Part shown: positions 1 to 10,163 of the stretch, in pieces
Layout of the letters: every line of letters starts with the position of its first letter
Position numbering within the stretch: position 1 is the first letter of the stretch
Assembly: GCF_023243075.1 (NCBI RefSeq)
Contig: NZ_JALKFZ020000185.1
Span: 1-64,000, forward strand
DNA from: Frankia sp. AiPa1
GTDB lineage: Bacteria > Actinomycetota > Actinomycetes > Frankiales > Frankiaceae
Length of the DNA: 64,000 nucleotides
Reading direction: 5' to 3'
Made by a program: the position numbers and the translations under genes
The notes under the pieces: model-generated
The model's database searches: none
What the model was told of the DNA's origin: nothing
What the model saw: only the letters and a program-made list of their open reading frames with translations

Positions 1-3000
1 CCCCGCTGCCGGCTGAACTCGACGAACACGGTGGGGGTGGCCATCACGGTCGCGCCGCCGGCGAACGCCAGCGTGCACTCGCCGTTGCGCAACGCCTGGG
101 CGGCGAGGTGCACCGCGACCAGGGAGGACGAGCAGGCGGTGTCGATGGTGAGCGCCGGGCCTTCCAGGCCCAGGGTGTAGGCGATCCGGCCCGAGGCGAC
201 ACTCGGCGTGTTGCCGGTGAGCAGGTAACCCTCGTACGGGTTGGGTCGGCCCGCGACGCGCAGGCCGTAGTCGTCGTACATCACGCCGGCGAACACGCCG
301 GTGGGGCTGCCGCGCAGACTGCTCGGGTCGATGCCGGTGCGCTCCAGCGCCTCCCACGCCACCTCCAGCAGCAGGCGCTGCTGCGGGTCGATCGCGGCGG
401 CTTCCCGGGGGGAGATACCGAAGAACTCGGCGTCGAAGTCGGCGGCGTCGTACAGGAAGCCGCCGTGGCGGGTGTAGACGGTGCCGGGATGGTCGGGGTC
501 GGGATGGTAGAGCGCCTCGAGATCCCAGTCCCGGTCGGTGGGGAATTCGCCGATGGCGTCGGTGCCGTGCAGGACGACGTTCCAGAGGTCCTCGGGGCTG
601 CGGATGCCACCGGGGAAGCGGCAGGCCATGCCGACCACCGCGATCGGCTCGTCCGGTTCGGCGCGATCCCGGGCATGCGCCACCCGTCCGGGCGCCTCCC
701 GCGGCGCCGTGCCGGTCAGCTCGGCCAGCACCACCCGCGTGACCGCGTCCGGGGTGGGATGGTCGAACACCAGCGTGGCAGGCAGCCGCAGGCCGGTCGC
801 GGCGTTGAGCGCGTTGCGGAACTCGACGGCGGTCAGCGAGTCGAAGCCCATCTCCCGGAACGCCCGGTCCGGGGTGACCGCGTCCGCGGTGTCCAGGCCG
901 AGGATGGCCGCGGCCTGGGTCCGTACCAGCTCGGCGGCGGCCCGGGCCCGCTCGGCCGTGTCCCGCGCGCGCATGGCGCTGGCCCAGGCCTGCTCGCCGC
1001 CGCCGCTGCCGGACGCGGCGTCGGCGGAGCGTGACCCGGCGCCGCGTCGCGGTGTTCGCACCAGATCGCGGAACAGCTCGGGCAGGGTGCCCTGGGCGGC
1101 CCGGGTGGCCAGCTTGGCCCAGTCGATGCGGGCGGCGACGACACTGGCCGGGATGGACGGCGCCGCGCCGGGCGCCCCGGAGCCGGCGAGGACCGCGTCG
1201 AACAGGGCCAGCCCGTGCTGCGCGGACATCTCGGCGACGCCGGCGCGAGCCAGACGGAGCACGTCGGCCTGGCCCATCCGCTCGGTCATGCCGCCGCGCG
1301 GCTGCCAGAGGCCCCAGGCCACCGACGTCGCCGGCAGGCCGAGGGAACGGCGGCGCGTCGCCAGCGCGTCGAGGTAGGCGTTGGCGGCCCCGTAGGTGCT
1401 CTGACCGGCATTGCCGACGGTGCCGACCACGGAGGAGAACAGCACGAACGCCGCGAGGTCGGCGCCGCGGGTGAGCTCGTGCAGGGCCAGCGCGGCATCG
1501 GCCTTGGGCCGCCAGACCGTGGCCAGGCGTTCGGCGCTCAGCGATCCGACGAGCCCGTCGTCGAGGACTCCCGCGGTGTGCACGACGGCGGTCAGCGGAT
1601 GCCCGGTGGGGATGGCGGCCAGGAGTTCGGCGAGCTGCGCCCGGTCGCTGACGTCGCACGCCGCGACCGTCGCCGTGGCGCCCAGCGCGGCGAGCCGTTC
1701 GACCAGCCCGGCCGCGTCCGGCGAGGCGGCACCCCGTCGTCCGACGAGCAGCAGGTGACGCACGCCGTGGCCGCTGACCAGCCGCTCGGCCACCAGCCGT
1801 CCGAGCGTGCCGGTTCCGCCGGTGACCAGCACGGTCCCCGCGGGATCGAGGACGCCCGGATCGTCGCTGGTGCCCGGATCGTCGCTGGTGCCCGTGTCAT
1901 CGCTGGTGTTGGTGCCGGCTTCGACGCGGGCCAGCCGTGGGACGTGCGTACTCCCGTCACGCAGGGCGCACTGCGCCAGCCCGCCGGCCACCGCTGCCGG
2001 CAGCACCTGGTGGGAGGACGCCGTGCCGTCGGTGTCGACGAGCACGACGCGTCCGGGATTCTCCGCCTGCACCGTGCGGGCGAGACCCCACAGGGATGCC
2101 TGGTCCAGGGCGGGCGCCGGGTCGTGGTCGTCGACCGCCACGCCCCCGTGGGTGAGCACGACCAGGCGGGACGCGGCGAGTCGCTCGTCGGCCAGCCAGA
2201 TCCGCACAGCTTCGAGGACCCGGGCGGTGTGGGTGAACGCGGTGTGGGTGAACGCGGTCCGCTCGGCCGGAGCGTGCTCGGCGTCGTCGTCGGTCGTGGC
2301 GTCGTCGGTCGTGGCGGGGGGCCCGATCGCGTCGCGTCGTGGGCGGCAGTCCAGCATGACGACGTCGGGGGGTTCCGCGCCGACGCTGTCCACGGTGGCG
2401 AGGCTCGGGTGGGTGCTGACCCGCACGGCGGGCAGTCGGGGCAGCCGCGGCGGGGTGCCGTCCGTGCCGACCAGGGCCCAGTGGGCAGTCCGGCCGGGCT
2501 GCTCGGGTGCGCGGGCCGCCTGCCGCGGGGTCTTCGGCCAGACCAGAGCCAACAGCGGATCCGCGCGGCGGCCCGCGGCGAGCTGCGCGGGGGAGACCGG
2601 GCGCAGGCGCAGCGCGGCCACGGAGGCCACGGGCACGCCATCGGTGTCGGTGATCGTGAGACCGATCGACGTCGTCGCACCGGCCGCGTGTGGCTCGATG
2701 CGGACCCGCAGCTCCCGGGCACCGGTGGCCACGACACGCACGCCGCTCCAGGCGAAGGGCAGCAGCACCTGCTGCGCCCCGGAGTGCGTCGCGGCGGCCG
2801 GCACGGTGTCAGCCCCGGCGGCGGTCTCGGAGGTGGCCCCGGCCGGTGTGTGGTCGAGCAGGCCGACCACCGGGTGCAGAGCCGCGTCCAACAGGGCCGG
2901 ATGGACGACGAAGCCGTCCTCGTCGGCCTCGGGGGCGCCGGGCAGACGCAGGTCGGCGAACAGGGTGCCGTCCCGGCGCCACACGGCCCGCAGGCCCCGG

Positions 3001-6000
3001 AACGCCGGACCATATTCGTAGCCGCGGGCGGCGAGCTTCTCGTAGAGCTGGTCGACATCCACCGGATTCGCGCCGACCGGCGGCCACGCGTCGGCGGAAC
3101 CCGTCGACGGCTCGACCAGGTCCGGATCATCCGCGCCGGGCGCGAGGGTTCCTTCGGCATGCAGGTTCCACGCCGGCTCCGGACTGTGGGAGTGCGCCCC
3201 GCCCGCCGCCCGCCGCGAGGACAGGGCAGTGGTGGTGGCCTCGGTGGGCCGGGTGCTGTCCCGTGGGCAGGAGTACACCGTGACCGGCCGCGTGCCATCG
3301 GCCGCGGCGGCGCCGACCAGCACCTGCAATCCCACCTCGTCGTCACCGGAGAGCAGCAGCGGGGCCCGCAGGGTGAGGTCGGCCACCTGGTCGCAGCCCA
3401 CCAGCTCGCCGGCCCGAAGCGCCAGCTCCAGCAGGGCCGTACCGGGCAGAACCGTGCTGCCCAGCACACCGTGATCGGCCAGCCAGGGCCGTCGCCGTAG
3501 CGACACCCGGCCGCTGAGCAGTGCGCCACCGCCGCCCGCGAGCCGCACCGCCGCGCCCAGCAGCGGGTGATCCGCCGGGTCGAGCCCGGCCCCGGCCACG
3601 TCGGCCCGCGGCGCGGGCGGCTCGAGCCAGAACCGGTGCCGTTCGAACGGGTAGGTAGGCAGGTCGACGGGTCGTCCCGGCCCGACCGGCAGGACGGCGG
3701 GCCAGTCGATCGACACACCGTGGACGTGCGCCTCGGCCGCGCTGAGCAGGATGCGCTCGAACCCACCCTCGTCGCGACGCAGTGATCCGACGACGGTCAC
3801 CTCGGGCGTGGGCGTGGGCGTGGCGGTGGACGTCGGCGCGCTATGCGCGCGTGCCTCGGTCAGCTCCTCGGCCCACTCCTCGGCGGTGCGTGACACGGCC
3901 GTGGTGAGGACCGGGTGCGGGCTCGCCTCGACGAACGTCGCATGACCGTCGGCGAGCAACGCCCGCACGGTGGCGTCGAACCACACGGTCTCGCGCAGGT
4001 TGCGGTACCAGTAGTCGGCGTCCAGACCGGAGGTGTCCAGCACCCCACCGGTGACCGTCGAGTAGAAGGCGATGTCGGAGGTCCGGGGCGTGAGCTCGCC
4101 GAGCACGTCGAGCAGCTCCGCGCGGATGGACTCCACGGCGGGCGAGTGCGACGCGTAGTCGACCGGCAGCCGACGGGTGCGGATCTGCTGCCGCTCGTAG
4201 TCGGCGACCAGCTCGTCGAGGGCGTCCGGAGCCCCGGAGAGGACCGTCGCGTCGGGGCCGTTGACCACGGCGATGCCGATCCGGCCAGCGAAGCGGCCAA
4301 GGTCGGGCTCGACCTGATCGGCGGGCCGGGCGACCGAGACCATCGCGCCCCGGCCGGCCAGGCTTCGGGCGATCACCTGGCTGCGCAGCGCCACGATGCG
4401 CGCGGCCTCGTCCAGGCTGAGCGCTCCCGCGACGCAGGCCGCGGCGATCTCGCCCTGGGAGTGACCGACGACCGCGTCCGGGTGCACCCCGAGGGACCGC
4501 CACACCTCGGCCAGGGATACCAGCATCGCGAACAGGGCCGGCTGGACGACGTCGACCCGCTCGAGCGCGGCGGCGTCGGGCGCCTGGTCGCTCGGCGCCG
4601 CCGAACGGCCGAGCACCGCCGTCAGGGAGACGTCCAGGTACGGTGCGAGCGCCCGCTCGCACTCGGCGAACCGGGCGGCGAACACGGGCGAGCTGGCCAG
4701 CAGGCCGGCGGCCATCCCGGGCCACTGCGAGCCCTGGCCGGGAAAGACGAACACGGTGCGGCTCGACCGCCCGGCTCTGCCGGTCACCAGGCCGGGCGCG
4801 GCCGCCCCGGCGGCGAGAGCGTCCAGCCCGGCGCGCAGCGCCGTCGTGTCGCGCCCGACCACGACGGCGCGGTGATCGAAGCTCGAACGGGCCGTCACCA
4901 GCTGGCGGGCGATGTCCGGCCGCGGGACCGAGGCGCGCCCGGGTGCCAGCGCGCCCAGCCGGTGCGCCTGCTCGCGCAGTGCGGCGGGGCTGCGCGCCGA
5001 GAGGACCCAGGCCACCGCCGGGCCGCCGGACGTCTCGGTGCCGCTGAACGTCTCGGCGTCGCTGAACGTCTCGGTGCCGCTGAACGTCTCGGTGTCGCCG
5101 GGTGTCTCGGGAGCGTCGGATGCCTCGGGTGGGTCGGGACTTTCCTCGACGATGAGGTGTGCGTTGGTGCCACTGATCCCGAAGGAGGACACGCCGGCCC
5201 GCCGCGGTGTCTCCCCGCGCGGCCACGGACGCGCCTCGGACAGCAGCGCGACATCTCCCTGGGACCAGTCGACGTGCGGGGACGGCGCATCGACATGCAG
5301 GGTCGCGGGCAACCGCTCGTGGCGCAGCGCCATCACCATCTTGATGACGCCGGCGACGCCGGCAGCCGCCTGCGTGTGACCGATGTTCGACTTCAGCGAG
5401 CCCAGCCAGAGCGGCGCCGGGCGGGGCCGGCGGCCGTAGGTGGTGATCAGTGCCTCTGCCTCGATGGGATCACCCAGAGTGGTGCCGGTGCCGTGGGCCT
5501 CGACCGCGTCGACCTGGTCGGCCCGCAGCCCCGCGGCGGTCAGGGCCCGGCGCACCACCCGTTCCTGGGACGGTCCGTTCGGCGCGGTGAGCCCGTTGCT
5601 GGCGCCGTCCTGGTTGATCGCCGAGCCGCGGACCAGCGCGAGCACCTGGTGTCCCCGACGGCGCGCGTCGGAGAGGCGCTCCAGCACGAGCAGACCGACG
5701 CCCTCGGCCCAGCCCGTGCCGTCGGCCGCGGCGGCGAACGGCTTGCAGCGCCCGTCCGGGGCCAGGCCGCGCTGGCGGCTGAACTCCACCAGGATGCCGG
5801 GGGTGGCCATGACGGTGGCACCACCGGCCACGGCGAGCGAGCACTCCCCGGCCCGCAGTGCCTGTCCGGCCAGGTGGATGGCGACCAGCGAGGACGAGCA
5901 GGCCGTGTCGACGGTCACCGCGGGCCCCTCCAGCCCAAGCGCGTAGGCGACGCGGCCGGAGGCGACGCTGGTCGTGCTCCCGGTCAGCAGGTACCCGTCG

Positions 6001-9000
6001 TGGCCGTCGGCCGGTTCGTGCAGCCGCGGGCCGTAGTCCTGAGCCGTCACGCCGACGAAGACCCCGGTGTCGCCGCCGCGCAGCGACGCCGGGTCGACCC
6101 CCGCTCGTTCGACCGCCTCCCAGGCGGTCTCCAGCAGCAGGCGCTGTTGCGGATCCATCGCGGCGGCCTCCCGGGGGGAGATGCCGAAGAAAGCCGCGTC
6201 AAACTGGTCCGCGTCGGGCAGGAAACCGCCGGCACGGGCGTAGGTCGTCCCAGGATGGTCGGGGTCCGGGTGGTAGAGGTCGTCGAGATCCCAGCCCCGG
6301 TTCGTCGGCAGGCCGCCGACCGCGTCCGTGCCGTCCGCCACGAGCTGCCACAGCAGCTCGGGGGAGCGTGCGCCGCCGGGGTAGCGGCAGGCCATGGCGA
6401 CGATGGCGATGGGGTCGTCGGCCGGGGAGTCGCCGCCGGCAGGTGAGGTGACGTCGTGGTCCGCCTCGGCCGCGCCCCGCAGCCGCGACCACAGGTGCCC
6501 GGCGAGCGCGGTCGGGGTGGGATGGTTGTAGACGAGCGTGTTGGACAGGCCGAGCCCGGTGGCCGAGGCCAGCCGTTCCCGAAGCTCTACCGCGGACAGC
6601 GAGTCGAGGCCGAGGTCGCGAAACGGCAGCGCCGGATCGATCTCCTCGCCGCTGGCATGGTCGAGCACGGCCGCCGTCTGCGCTCGCACGAGCGCGAGCA
6701 GCTCCCGCTGGTCCTCCGCCCGTACCCGGGGGGTGGACTCCCCGGGTACGGAAGGCTCAGCCTGGCCCGAGAGCGCCTCGCGGTCGCCAGTCCGGTCGCC
6801 AGTCCGGTGGTCAGTCCGGTCGCCAGTCCGGTGGTCAGTCCGGTCGCCAGTCCGGTGGTCAGTTCGGTCGACGAGGGCGTCTAGCCACAGCCGGCGGCGC
6901 TGGAACGGGTAGGTCGGCAGCGCGACGCGCCGAACGTCCAGGCCGGCGTAGGCCGCCGAGAGATCGACGCGAGCGCCGTGGACGTGCGCGCGGGCCAGCG
7001 TGCCGAGCAGGGTGGCCGTCTCGTCGCGCCCTCGTCGCAGCACCGAGGCGGTCACCGCGGCGACGCCCCCGCCGGCAGCGCCGGCAGCGTCGCCTGTTCC
7101 AGATGGGTCCGGCGACGCCTGCGCGTGCGCCCCGGCCTGCGCCCCGGCTCCGGCGCCGGCCTGCGCCCCGGTTCCGGCCATGGCGGCCAGGGTGGTGCGG
7201 GTCATCGCGCTGAGGACGGCGTCCGGCCCGAGCTCGAGATAGACGTCGATGCCCAGTCCGTGCAGGCGACGTACCCCCTGGTCGAATCGGACGGCGGCGC
7301 GGATGTGGTTCGTCCAGTAGTCCGGCGAGCACAGCTGTTCGGCGCTGGCCAGCTCGCCGGTGAGGTTCGACACCACCGGCAGGGACGGCGCGTGGTAGGT
7401 GACGCTGGCGGCGACCCGGTGGAAGTCGGCGAGGATCGGCTCCATCAGCGGCGAGTGGAACGCGTGGCTGACCCGTAGCCGCGTCGCGCGCCGGCCGTCC
7501 CCGCGCCACCGCGCCAGCAGCTCCAGGACGGTCGGTTCGTCCCCGGAGACGACGACGGCCCGCGGCCCGTTGACGGCGGCGATGTCCACCCGTCCGCCGT
7601 ACGCGCCGAGGATGTGCGCCACCTCGTCCTCGGTCGCCTCCAGCGCCGCCATCGCCCCCGGGGCGGTCACCGACTCCATCAGCCGGCCCCGGGCGGCGAC
7701 GAGCCGGGCGCCGTCGGCCAGGGACAGCACGCCCGCGGCATGCGCCGCGGCCAGCTCTCCCACGGAGTGCCCGATGAGTGCCTCCGGGCGCAGCCCGAAG
7801 GACTCGACCAGCCGGTACAGCGCGACACCGAGGGCGAACAGCGCCGGCTGGGTGTATCCGGTGCGGTCGAGCAGCGCGGCTCGCGGCGAGCCGGGGTCGG
7901 CGAACAGAATCTCGCGCAGCGGGTGGTCCAGCTCGTCGTCCAGGAGCGCCGCGGCCTCGTCGAGCGCGGCACGGAACACCGGGTGACGCTCGTAGAGATC
8001 CGCCCCGGCGCCGGGGCGCTGGCTGCCCTGGCCGGGCAGCAGCAGGGCGACCCGTCCGGCACCGACCCGCCCGCGGATCACCGCGGGCGCGTCGTCGCCC
8101 CGTGCCAGCGCGTCGAGTCCCGAGCGCAGGGACTCCCCGTCCGCGGCGATCACCACGCCGCGGTGCTCGAACGCCGTGCGGGTGGTGGCCAGTGACCAGC
8201 CGACGTCGTGCGGGGCGGGCGGAGCCGGTGCCCGCAGGAGTGCGGAGATCCGGCCGGCCTGTGCCCGCAGCGCGTCCGGTGTCCGGGCGGAGACCACATA
8301 CGGCAGCGGGCCCTCGACGACCCGCCCTTCGCGGGCGGACAGGGGCGCGACGCCCGGGGGCACCTCGGCGAGCACCAGGTGGCAGTTCGTGCCGCCCATG
8401 CCGAACGAGCTCACTCCGGCGACCAGGGGCTCGTCGGCGCGCGGCCAGGGCCCCAGGGCGGTGGCCACCCGCAGTCCAAGCTCCGCGAGCGGAATGGCGG
8501 GATTCGGGCTCGCGAAGTTCAGGCTGGCCGGGATCTGCCGGTGGCGGATGCTCAGGGCCGCCTTGACGAAGCCGGTGATGCCCGCGGCGGCCTCCAGGTG
8601 GCCCACGTTGGTCTTGGCCGATCCGACCAGCAGGGGCAGCGTGGCCGGGCGGTCCTCGCCCAGCGCCGCACCGAGCGCCGCCGCCTCGACCGGATCGCCC
8701 ACCGGGGTGCCGGTACCGTGCAGTTCGACGTACTGGACCTCGCCCGGATCGGTGCGCGCGTGCCGCAGGGCGCCGCGCAGGACGGCGGCCTGCCCCTGGC
8801 TGCTGGGGGTGGTCAGGGTGCGGGTGGCGCCGTCGTTGTTGACCGCGCCGCCCCGAATGACGCAGTACACCCGGTCACCGGCGGCCCGCGCGGCGGACAG
8901 GGGCCTGAGTACCACGACGGCGCCACCCTCGCCGCGGACGTAGCCGTTGGCGCGGGCGTCGAAGGTGTAGCAGCGCCCGTCGGGGGACAGACCGCCGAAC

Positions 9001-9767
9001 CGGGCGGCGGCGATGCTGCTGCGCGCGGTGAGCACCAGGTTCACCCCGGCGGCCAGGGCGATGTCCGTCTCGCCGCGGCGCAGGCTCTCGCTGGCCAGAT
9101 GCACGGCGACCAGGGAGGAGGACTGCGCGGCGGCCACGGTGATGCTCGGCCCGGTGAGCCCCAGCGTGTAGGAGACCCGGTTGGCCAGCACGGCGTGCTG
9201 GGTGCCGGTCAGCGTGTGCGCGGTGATCGCGGCGGAGCCGTATCGTTCCAGCAGGGCCGCGTAGTCGCTCGCCATGGCTCCGACGAACACCCCGGTGCGG
9301 CTTCCGGCGAGCGAGCGGGGCAGGGCCGCGGCGTCCTCGAGTGCCTCCCAGACCAGTTCCAGGACGAGTCGCTGCTGTGGGTCGGTCGCCGCCGCCTCCC
9401 GCGGGGAGATACCGAAGAAGCCGGCGTCGAAGTCCGCGACCGTGTCGAGGAACCCCCCGCGGCGCACCCGGGCCAGCTCGGACGCCGCGTCCTGCGCGCC
9501 GGAACCCGCCACGGCGGCCACGGAGTCCGGGTCGGCGGGGTCGGTCGGCCAGCGGTCCGCGGGAACCTCGGTGATCGCGTCGGTGCCGGAGCTCAGCAGC
9601 CGCCAGAACGCCTCGAGGTCCGCGGCGCCGGGCAGCCGGACCGCCATGCCGACGACGGCGATCGGCTCCTCCCCGGGCGGGCCCGCCGAGAGGTCCGGAC
9701 CGCCGGCGGCGGGAACTGCCGGGGTCTGCGGCACCGCGAACTCCCCGATATGCGCGACATCGTTCAT
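1..9767 (-). CDS. Modular type I polyketide synthase, first gene of the assembly line (C-terminus beyond left edge)
   Basis: The frame is open from the ATG at 9767 to the window edge (more than 3250 residues); seven active-site codons checked at separate places are all in phase. Domain order: KSQ (about 32-450), AT (about 560-860), ACP (Ser1056), KS (Cys1290 in DTACSSS), AT (Ser1770), DH (His2099 in [12 protein letters not shown], Asp2294), KR (Ser2779, Tyr2792), ACP (Ser2977), then a KS cut by the edge (Cys3212). The first KS has Gln215 where the others have Cys (AAAQSSS), the mark of a decarboxylating loading module. The first AT has HAFH (768-771), known for malonyl-CoA; the second has YASH (1871-1874), known for methylmalonyl-CoA. 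The KR carries LDD (2735-2737), so B-type. No ER domain is seen between DH and KR. There is no N-terminal docking segment, which fits a first gene. Short in-frame tandem repeats lie in the linkers. Confidence 0.95.
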   Translation of the reverse strand, partial: MNDVAHIGEFAVPQTPAVPAAGGPDLSAGPPGEEPIAVVGMAVRLPGAADLEAFWRLLSSGTDAITEVPADRWPTDPADPDSVAAVAGSGAQDAASELARVRRGGFLDTVADFDAGFFGISPREAAATDPQQRLVLELVWEALEDAAALPRSLAGSRTGVFVGAMASDYAALLERYGSAAITAHTLTGTQHAVLANRVSYTLGLTGPSITVAAAQSSSLVAVHLASESLRRGETDIALAAGVNLVLTARSSIAAARFGGLSPDGRCYTFDARANGYVRGEGGAVVVLRPLSAARAAGDRVYCVIRGGAVNNDGATRTLTTPSSQGQAAVLRGALRHARTDPGEVQYVELHGTGTPVGDPVEAAALGAALGEDRPATLPLLVGSAKTNVGHLEAAAGITGFVKAALSIRHRQIPASLNFASPNPAIPLAELGLRVATALGPWPRADEPLVAGVSSFGMGGTNCHLVLAEVPPGVAPLSAREGRVVEGPLPYVVSARTPDALRAQAGRISALLRAPAPPAPHDVGWSLATTRTAFEHRGVVIAADGESLRSGLDALARGDDAPAVIRGRVGAGRVALLLPGQGSQRPGAGADLYERHPVFRAALDEAAALLDDELDHPLREILFADPGSPRAALLDRTGYTQPALFALGVALYRLVESFGLRPEALIGHSVGELAAAHAAGVLSLADGARLVAARGRLMESVTAPGAMAALEATEDEVAHILGAYGGRVDIAAVNGPRAVVVSGDEPTVLELLARWRGDGRRATRLRVSHAFHSPLMEPILADFHRVAASVTYHAPSLPVVSNLTGELASAEQLCSPDYWTNHIRAAVRFDQGVRRLHGLGIDVYLELGPDAVLSAMTRTTLAAMAGTGAQAGAGAGAQAGAHAQASPDPSGTGDAAGAAGGGVAAVTASVLRRGRDETATLLGTLARAHVHGARVDLSAAYAGLDVRRVALPTYPFQRRRLWLDALVDRTDHRTGDRTDHRTGDRTDHRTGDRTGDREALSGQAEPSVPGESTPRVRAEDQRELLALVRAQTAAVLDHASGEEIDPALPFRDLGLDSLSAVELRERLASATGLGLSNTLVYNHPTPTALAGHLWSRLRGAAEADHDVTSPAGGDSPADDPIAIVAMACRYPGGARSPELLWQLVADGTDAVGGLPTNRGWDLDDLYHPDPDHPGTTYARAGGFLPDADQFDAAFFGISPREAAAMDPQQRLLLETAWEAVERAGVDPASLRGGDTGVFVGVTAQDYGPRLHEPADGHDGYLLTGSTTSVASGRVAYALGLEGPAVTVDTACSSSLVAIHLAGQALRAGECSLAVAGGATVMATPGILVEFSRQRGLAPDGRCKPFAAAADGTGWAEGVGLLVLERLSDARRRGHQVLALVRGSAINQDGASNGLTAPNGPSQERVVRRALTAAGLRADQVDAVEAHGTGTTLGDPIEAEALITTYGRRPRPAPLWLGSLKSNIGHTQAAAGVAGVIKMVMALRHERLPATLHVDAPSPHVDWSQGDVALLSEARPWPRGETPRRAGVSSFGISGTNAHLIVEESPDPPEASDAPETPGDTETFSGTETFSDAETFSGTETSGGPAVAWVLSARSPAALREQAHRLGALAPGRASVPRPDIARQLVTARSSFDHRAVVVGRDTTALRAGLDALAAGAAAPGLVTGRAGRSSRTVFVFPGQGSQWPGMAAGLLASSPVFAARFAECERALAPYLDVSLTAVLGRSAAPSDQAPDAAALERVDVVQPALFAMLVSLAEVWRSLGVHPDAVVGHSQGEIAAACVAGALSLDEAARIVALRSQVIARSLAGRGAMVSVARPADQVEPDLGRFAGRIGIAVVNGPDATVLSGAPDALDELVADYERQQIRTRRLPVDYASHSPAVESIRAELLDVLGELTPRTSDIAFYSTVTGGVLDTSGLDADYWYRNLRETVWFDATVRALLADGHATFVEASPHPVLTTAVSRTAEEWAEELTEARAHSAPTSTATPTPTPEVTVVGSLRRDEGGFERILLSAAEAHVHGVSIDWPAVLPVGPGRPVDLPTYPFERHRFWLEPPAPRADVAGAGLDPADHPLLGAAVRLAGGGGALLSGRVSLRRRPWLADHGVLGSTVLPGTALLELALRAGELVGCDQVADLTLRAPLLLSGDDEVGLQVLVGAAAADGTRPVTVYSCPRDSTRPTEATTTALSSRRAAGGAHSHSPEPAWNLHAEGTLAPGADDPDLVEPSTGSADAWPPVGANPVDVDQLYEKLAARGYEYGPAFRGLRAVWRRDGTLFADLRLPGAPEADEDGFVVHPALLDAALHPVVGLLDHTPAGATSETAAGADTVPAAATHSGAQQVLLPFAWSGVRVVATGARELRVRIEPHAAGATTSIGLTITDTDGVPVASVAALRLRPVSPAQLAAGRRADPLLALVWPKTPRQAARAPEQPGRTAHWALVGTDGTPPRLPRLPAVRVSTHPSLATVDSVGAEPPDVVMLDCRPRRDAIGPPATTDDATTDDDAEHAPAERTAFTHTAFTHTARVLEAVRIWLADERLAASRLVVLTHGGVAVDDHDPAPALDQASLWGLARTVQAENPGRVVLVDTDGTASSHQVLPAAVAGGLAQCALRDGSTHVPRLARVEAGTNTSDDTGTSDDPGTSDDPGVLDPAGTVLVTGGTGTLGRLVAERLVSGHGVRHLLLVGRRGAASPDAAGLVERLAALGATATVAACDVSDRAQLAELLAAIPTGHPLTAVVHTAGVLDDGLVGSLSAERLATVWRPKADAALALHELTRGADLAAFVLFSSVVGTVGNAGQSTYGAANAYLDALATRRRSLGLPATSVAWGLWQPRGGMTERMGQADVLRLARAGVAEMSAQHGLALFDAVLAGSGAPGAAPSIPASVVAARIDWAKLATRAAQGTLPELFRDLVRTPRRGAGSRSADAASGSGGGEQAWASAMRARDTAERARAAAELVRTQAAAILGLDTADAVTPDRAFREMGFDSLTAVEFRNALNAATGLRLPATLVFDHPTPDAVTRVVLAELTGTAPREAPGRVAHARDRAEPDEPIAVVGMACRFPGGIRSPEDLWNVVLHGTDAIGEFPTDRDWDLEALYHPDPDHPGTVYTRHGGFLYDAADFDAEFFGISPREAAAIDPQQRLLLEVAWEALERTGIDPSSLRGSPTGVFAGVMYDDYGLRVAGRPNPYEGYLLTGNTPSVASGRIAYTLGLEGPALTIDTACSSSLVAVHLAAQALRNGECTLAFAGGATVMATPTVFVEFSRQR
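1854..1906. repeat. 18-bp tandem repeat inside the PKS ketoreductase region
   Basis: About three copies of an 18-bp unit, in frame on the minus strand, encode TSDDPG-like repeats just before the KR nucleotide-binding motif (GGTGTLG). Other doubled 15-bp units lie at 2224-2253 and near 2286-2318 in the same gene. Confidence 0.75.
5029..5100. repeat. 18-bp tandem repeat in the KS-AT linker of PKS module 1
   Basis: Four copies of an 18-bp unit with a few substitutions encode ETFSGT-like repeats between the second ketosynthase and its acyltransferase. The array keeps the reading frame. Confidence 0.8.
6781..6868. repeat. 24-bp tandem repeat in the AT-ACP linker of the PKS loading module
   Basis: Three copies of a 24-bp unit plus half a copy. 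In the PKS frame each unit encodes DHRTGDRT. It lies between the loading AT and the first ACP, where length change is likely tolerated. Confidence 0.85.
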
Positions 9768-10163
9768 CGTGCCTCGTCCTTCGCTCTTGGGCCGTCGCCA
9801 CGACACTGCGCGTGGGTCAGCTTCGCGGATGCCGGTCAGTGCTTTCAATGGGAATTCATCGGCTGATCCTGGTGGCCCGTTCTGAAGGCTGCCTAAGGCG
9901 GCCCTTTAAAGCCCCGGAGCTTCGTGAATCGTTGTTGGCGCAGCGTTCCCGGGTGCGCTCGAAGAAGGTGCGCAAGGCCGATATGGATGGTTATCCTTTC
10001 TCCGGTCGGGCCGATCCCCGGATGCTGCCGCCCGGCGAGCGCGAGTTTTCACGGGCCAGTGGGAATCCGAGGGAAGCGTGCCCGCATCGGCGTCGGCGCC
10101 GCTTAGGGCGAAACCCCTGACAATGCCCAGGCCGGGGCCTGGGCCGAGCTGAGGAGATCTGCC
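9768..10163. promoter_or_regulatory. Divergent intergenic region between the PKS and the CoA-transferase gene
   Basis: 396 bases without a convincing gene separate the PKS start (minus) from the CoA-transferase start (plus), so both promoters should lie here. The stretch is less GC-rich in places, for example around 9844-9860 and 9903-10000, as expected of promoter DNA. I see no operator I can name. The one clear structure is the hairpin at 10125-10144. Confidence 0.5.
10125..10144 (+). other. Hairpin in the leader of the CoA-transferase gene
   Basis: Arms GCCCAGGCC (10125-10133) and GGCCTGGGC (10136-10144) are perfectly complementary. The structure ends just before the ribosome binding site GAGGAG (10151-10156) of the gene starting at 10164, so it could modulate translation or act as an attenuator. 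No role is shown. Confidence 0.5.

Noticed and set aside
1215-3500. A 761-codon plus-strand frame across the PKS
   Set aside because: The minus strand carries clear DH, KR and AT motifs in one continuous frame over the same bases; the plus translation has no domain.
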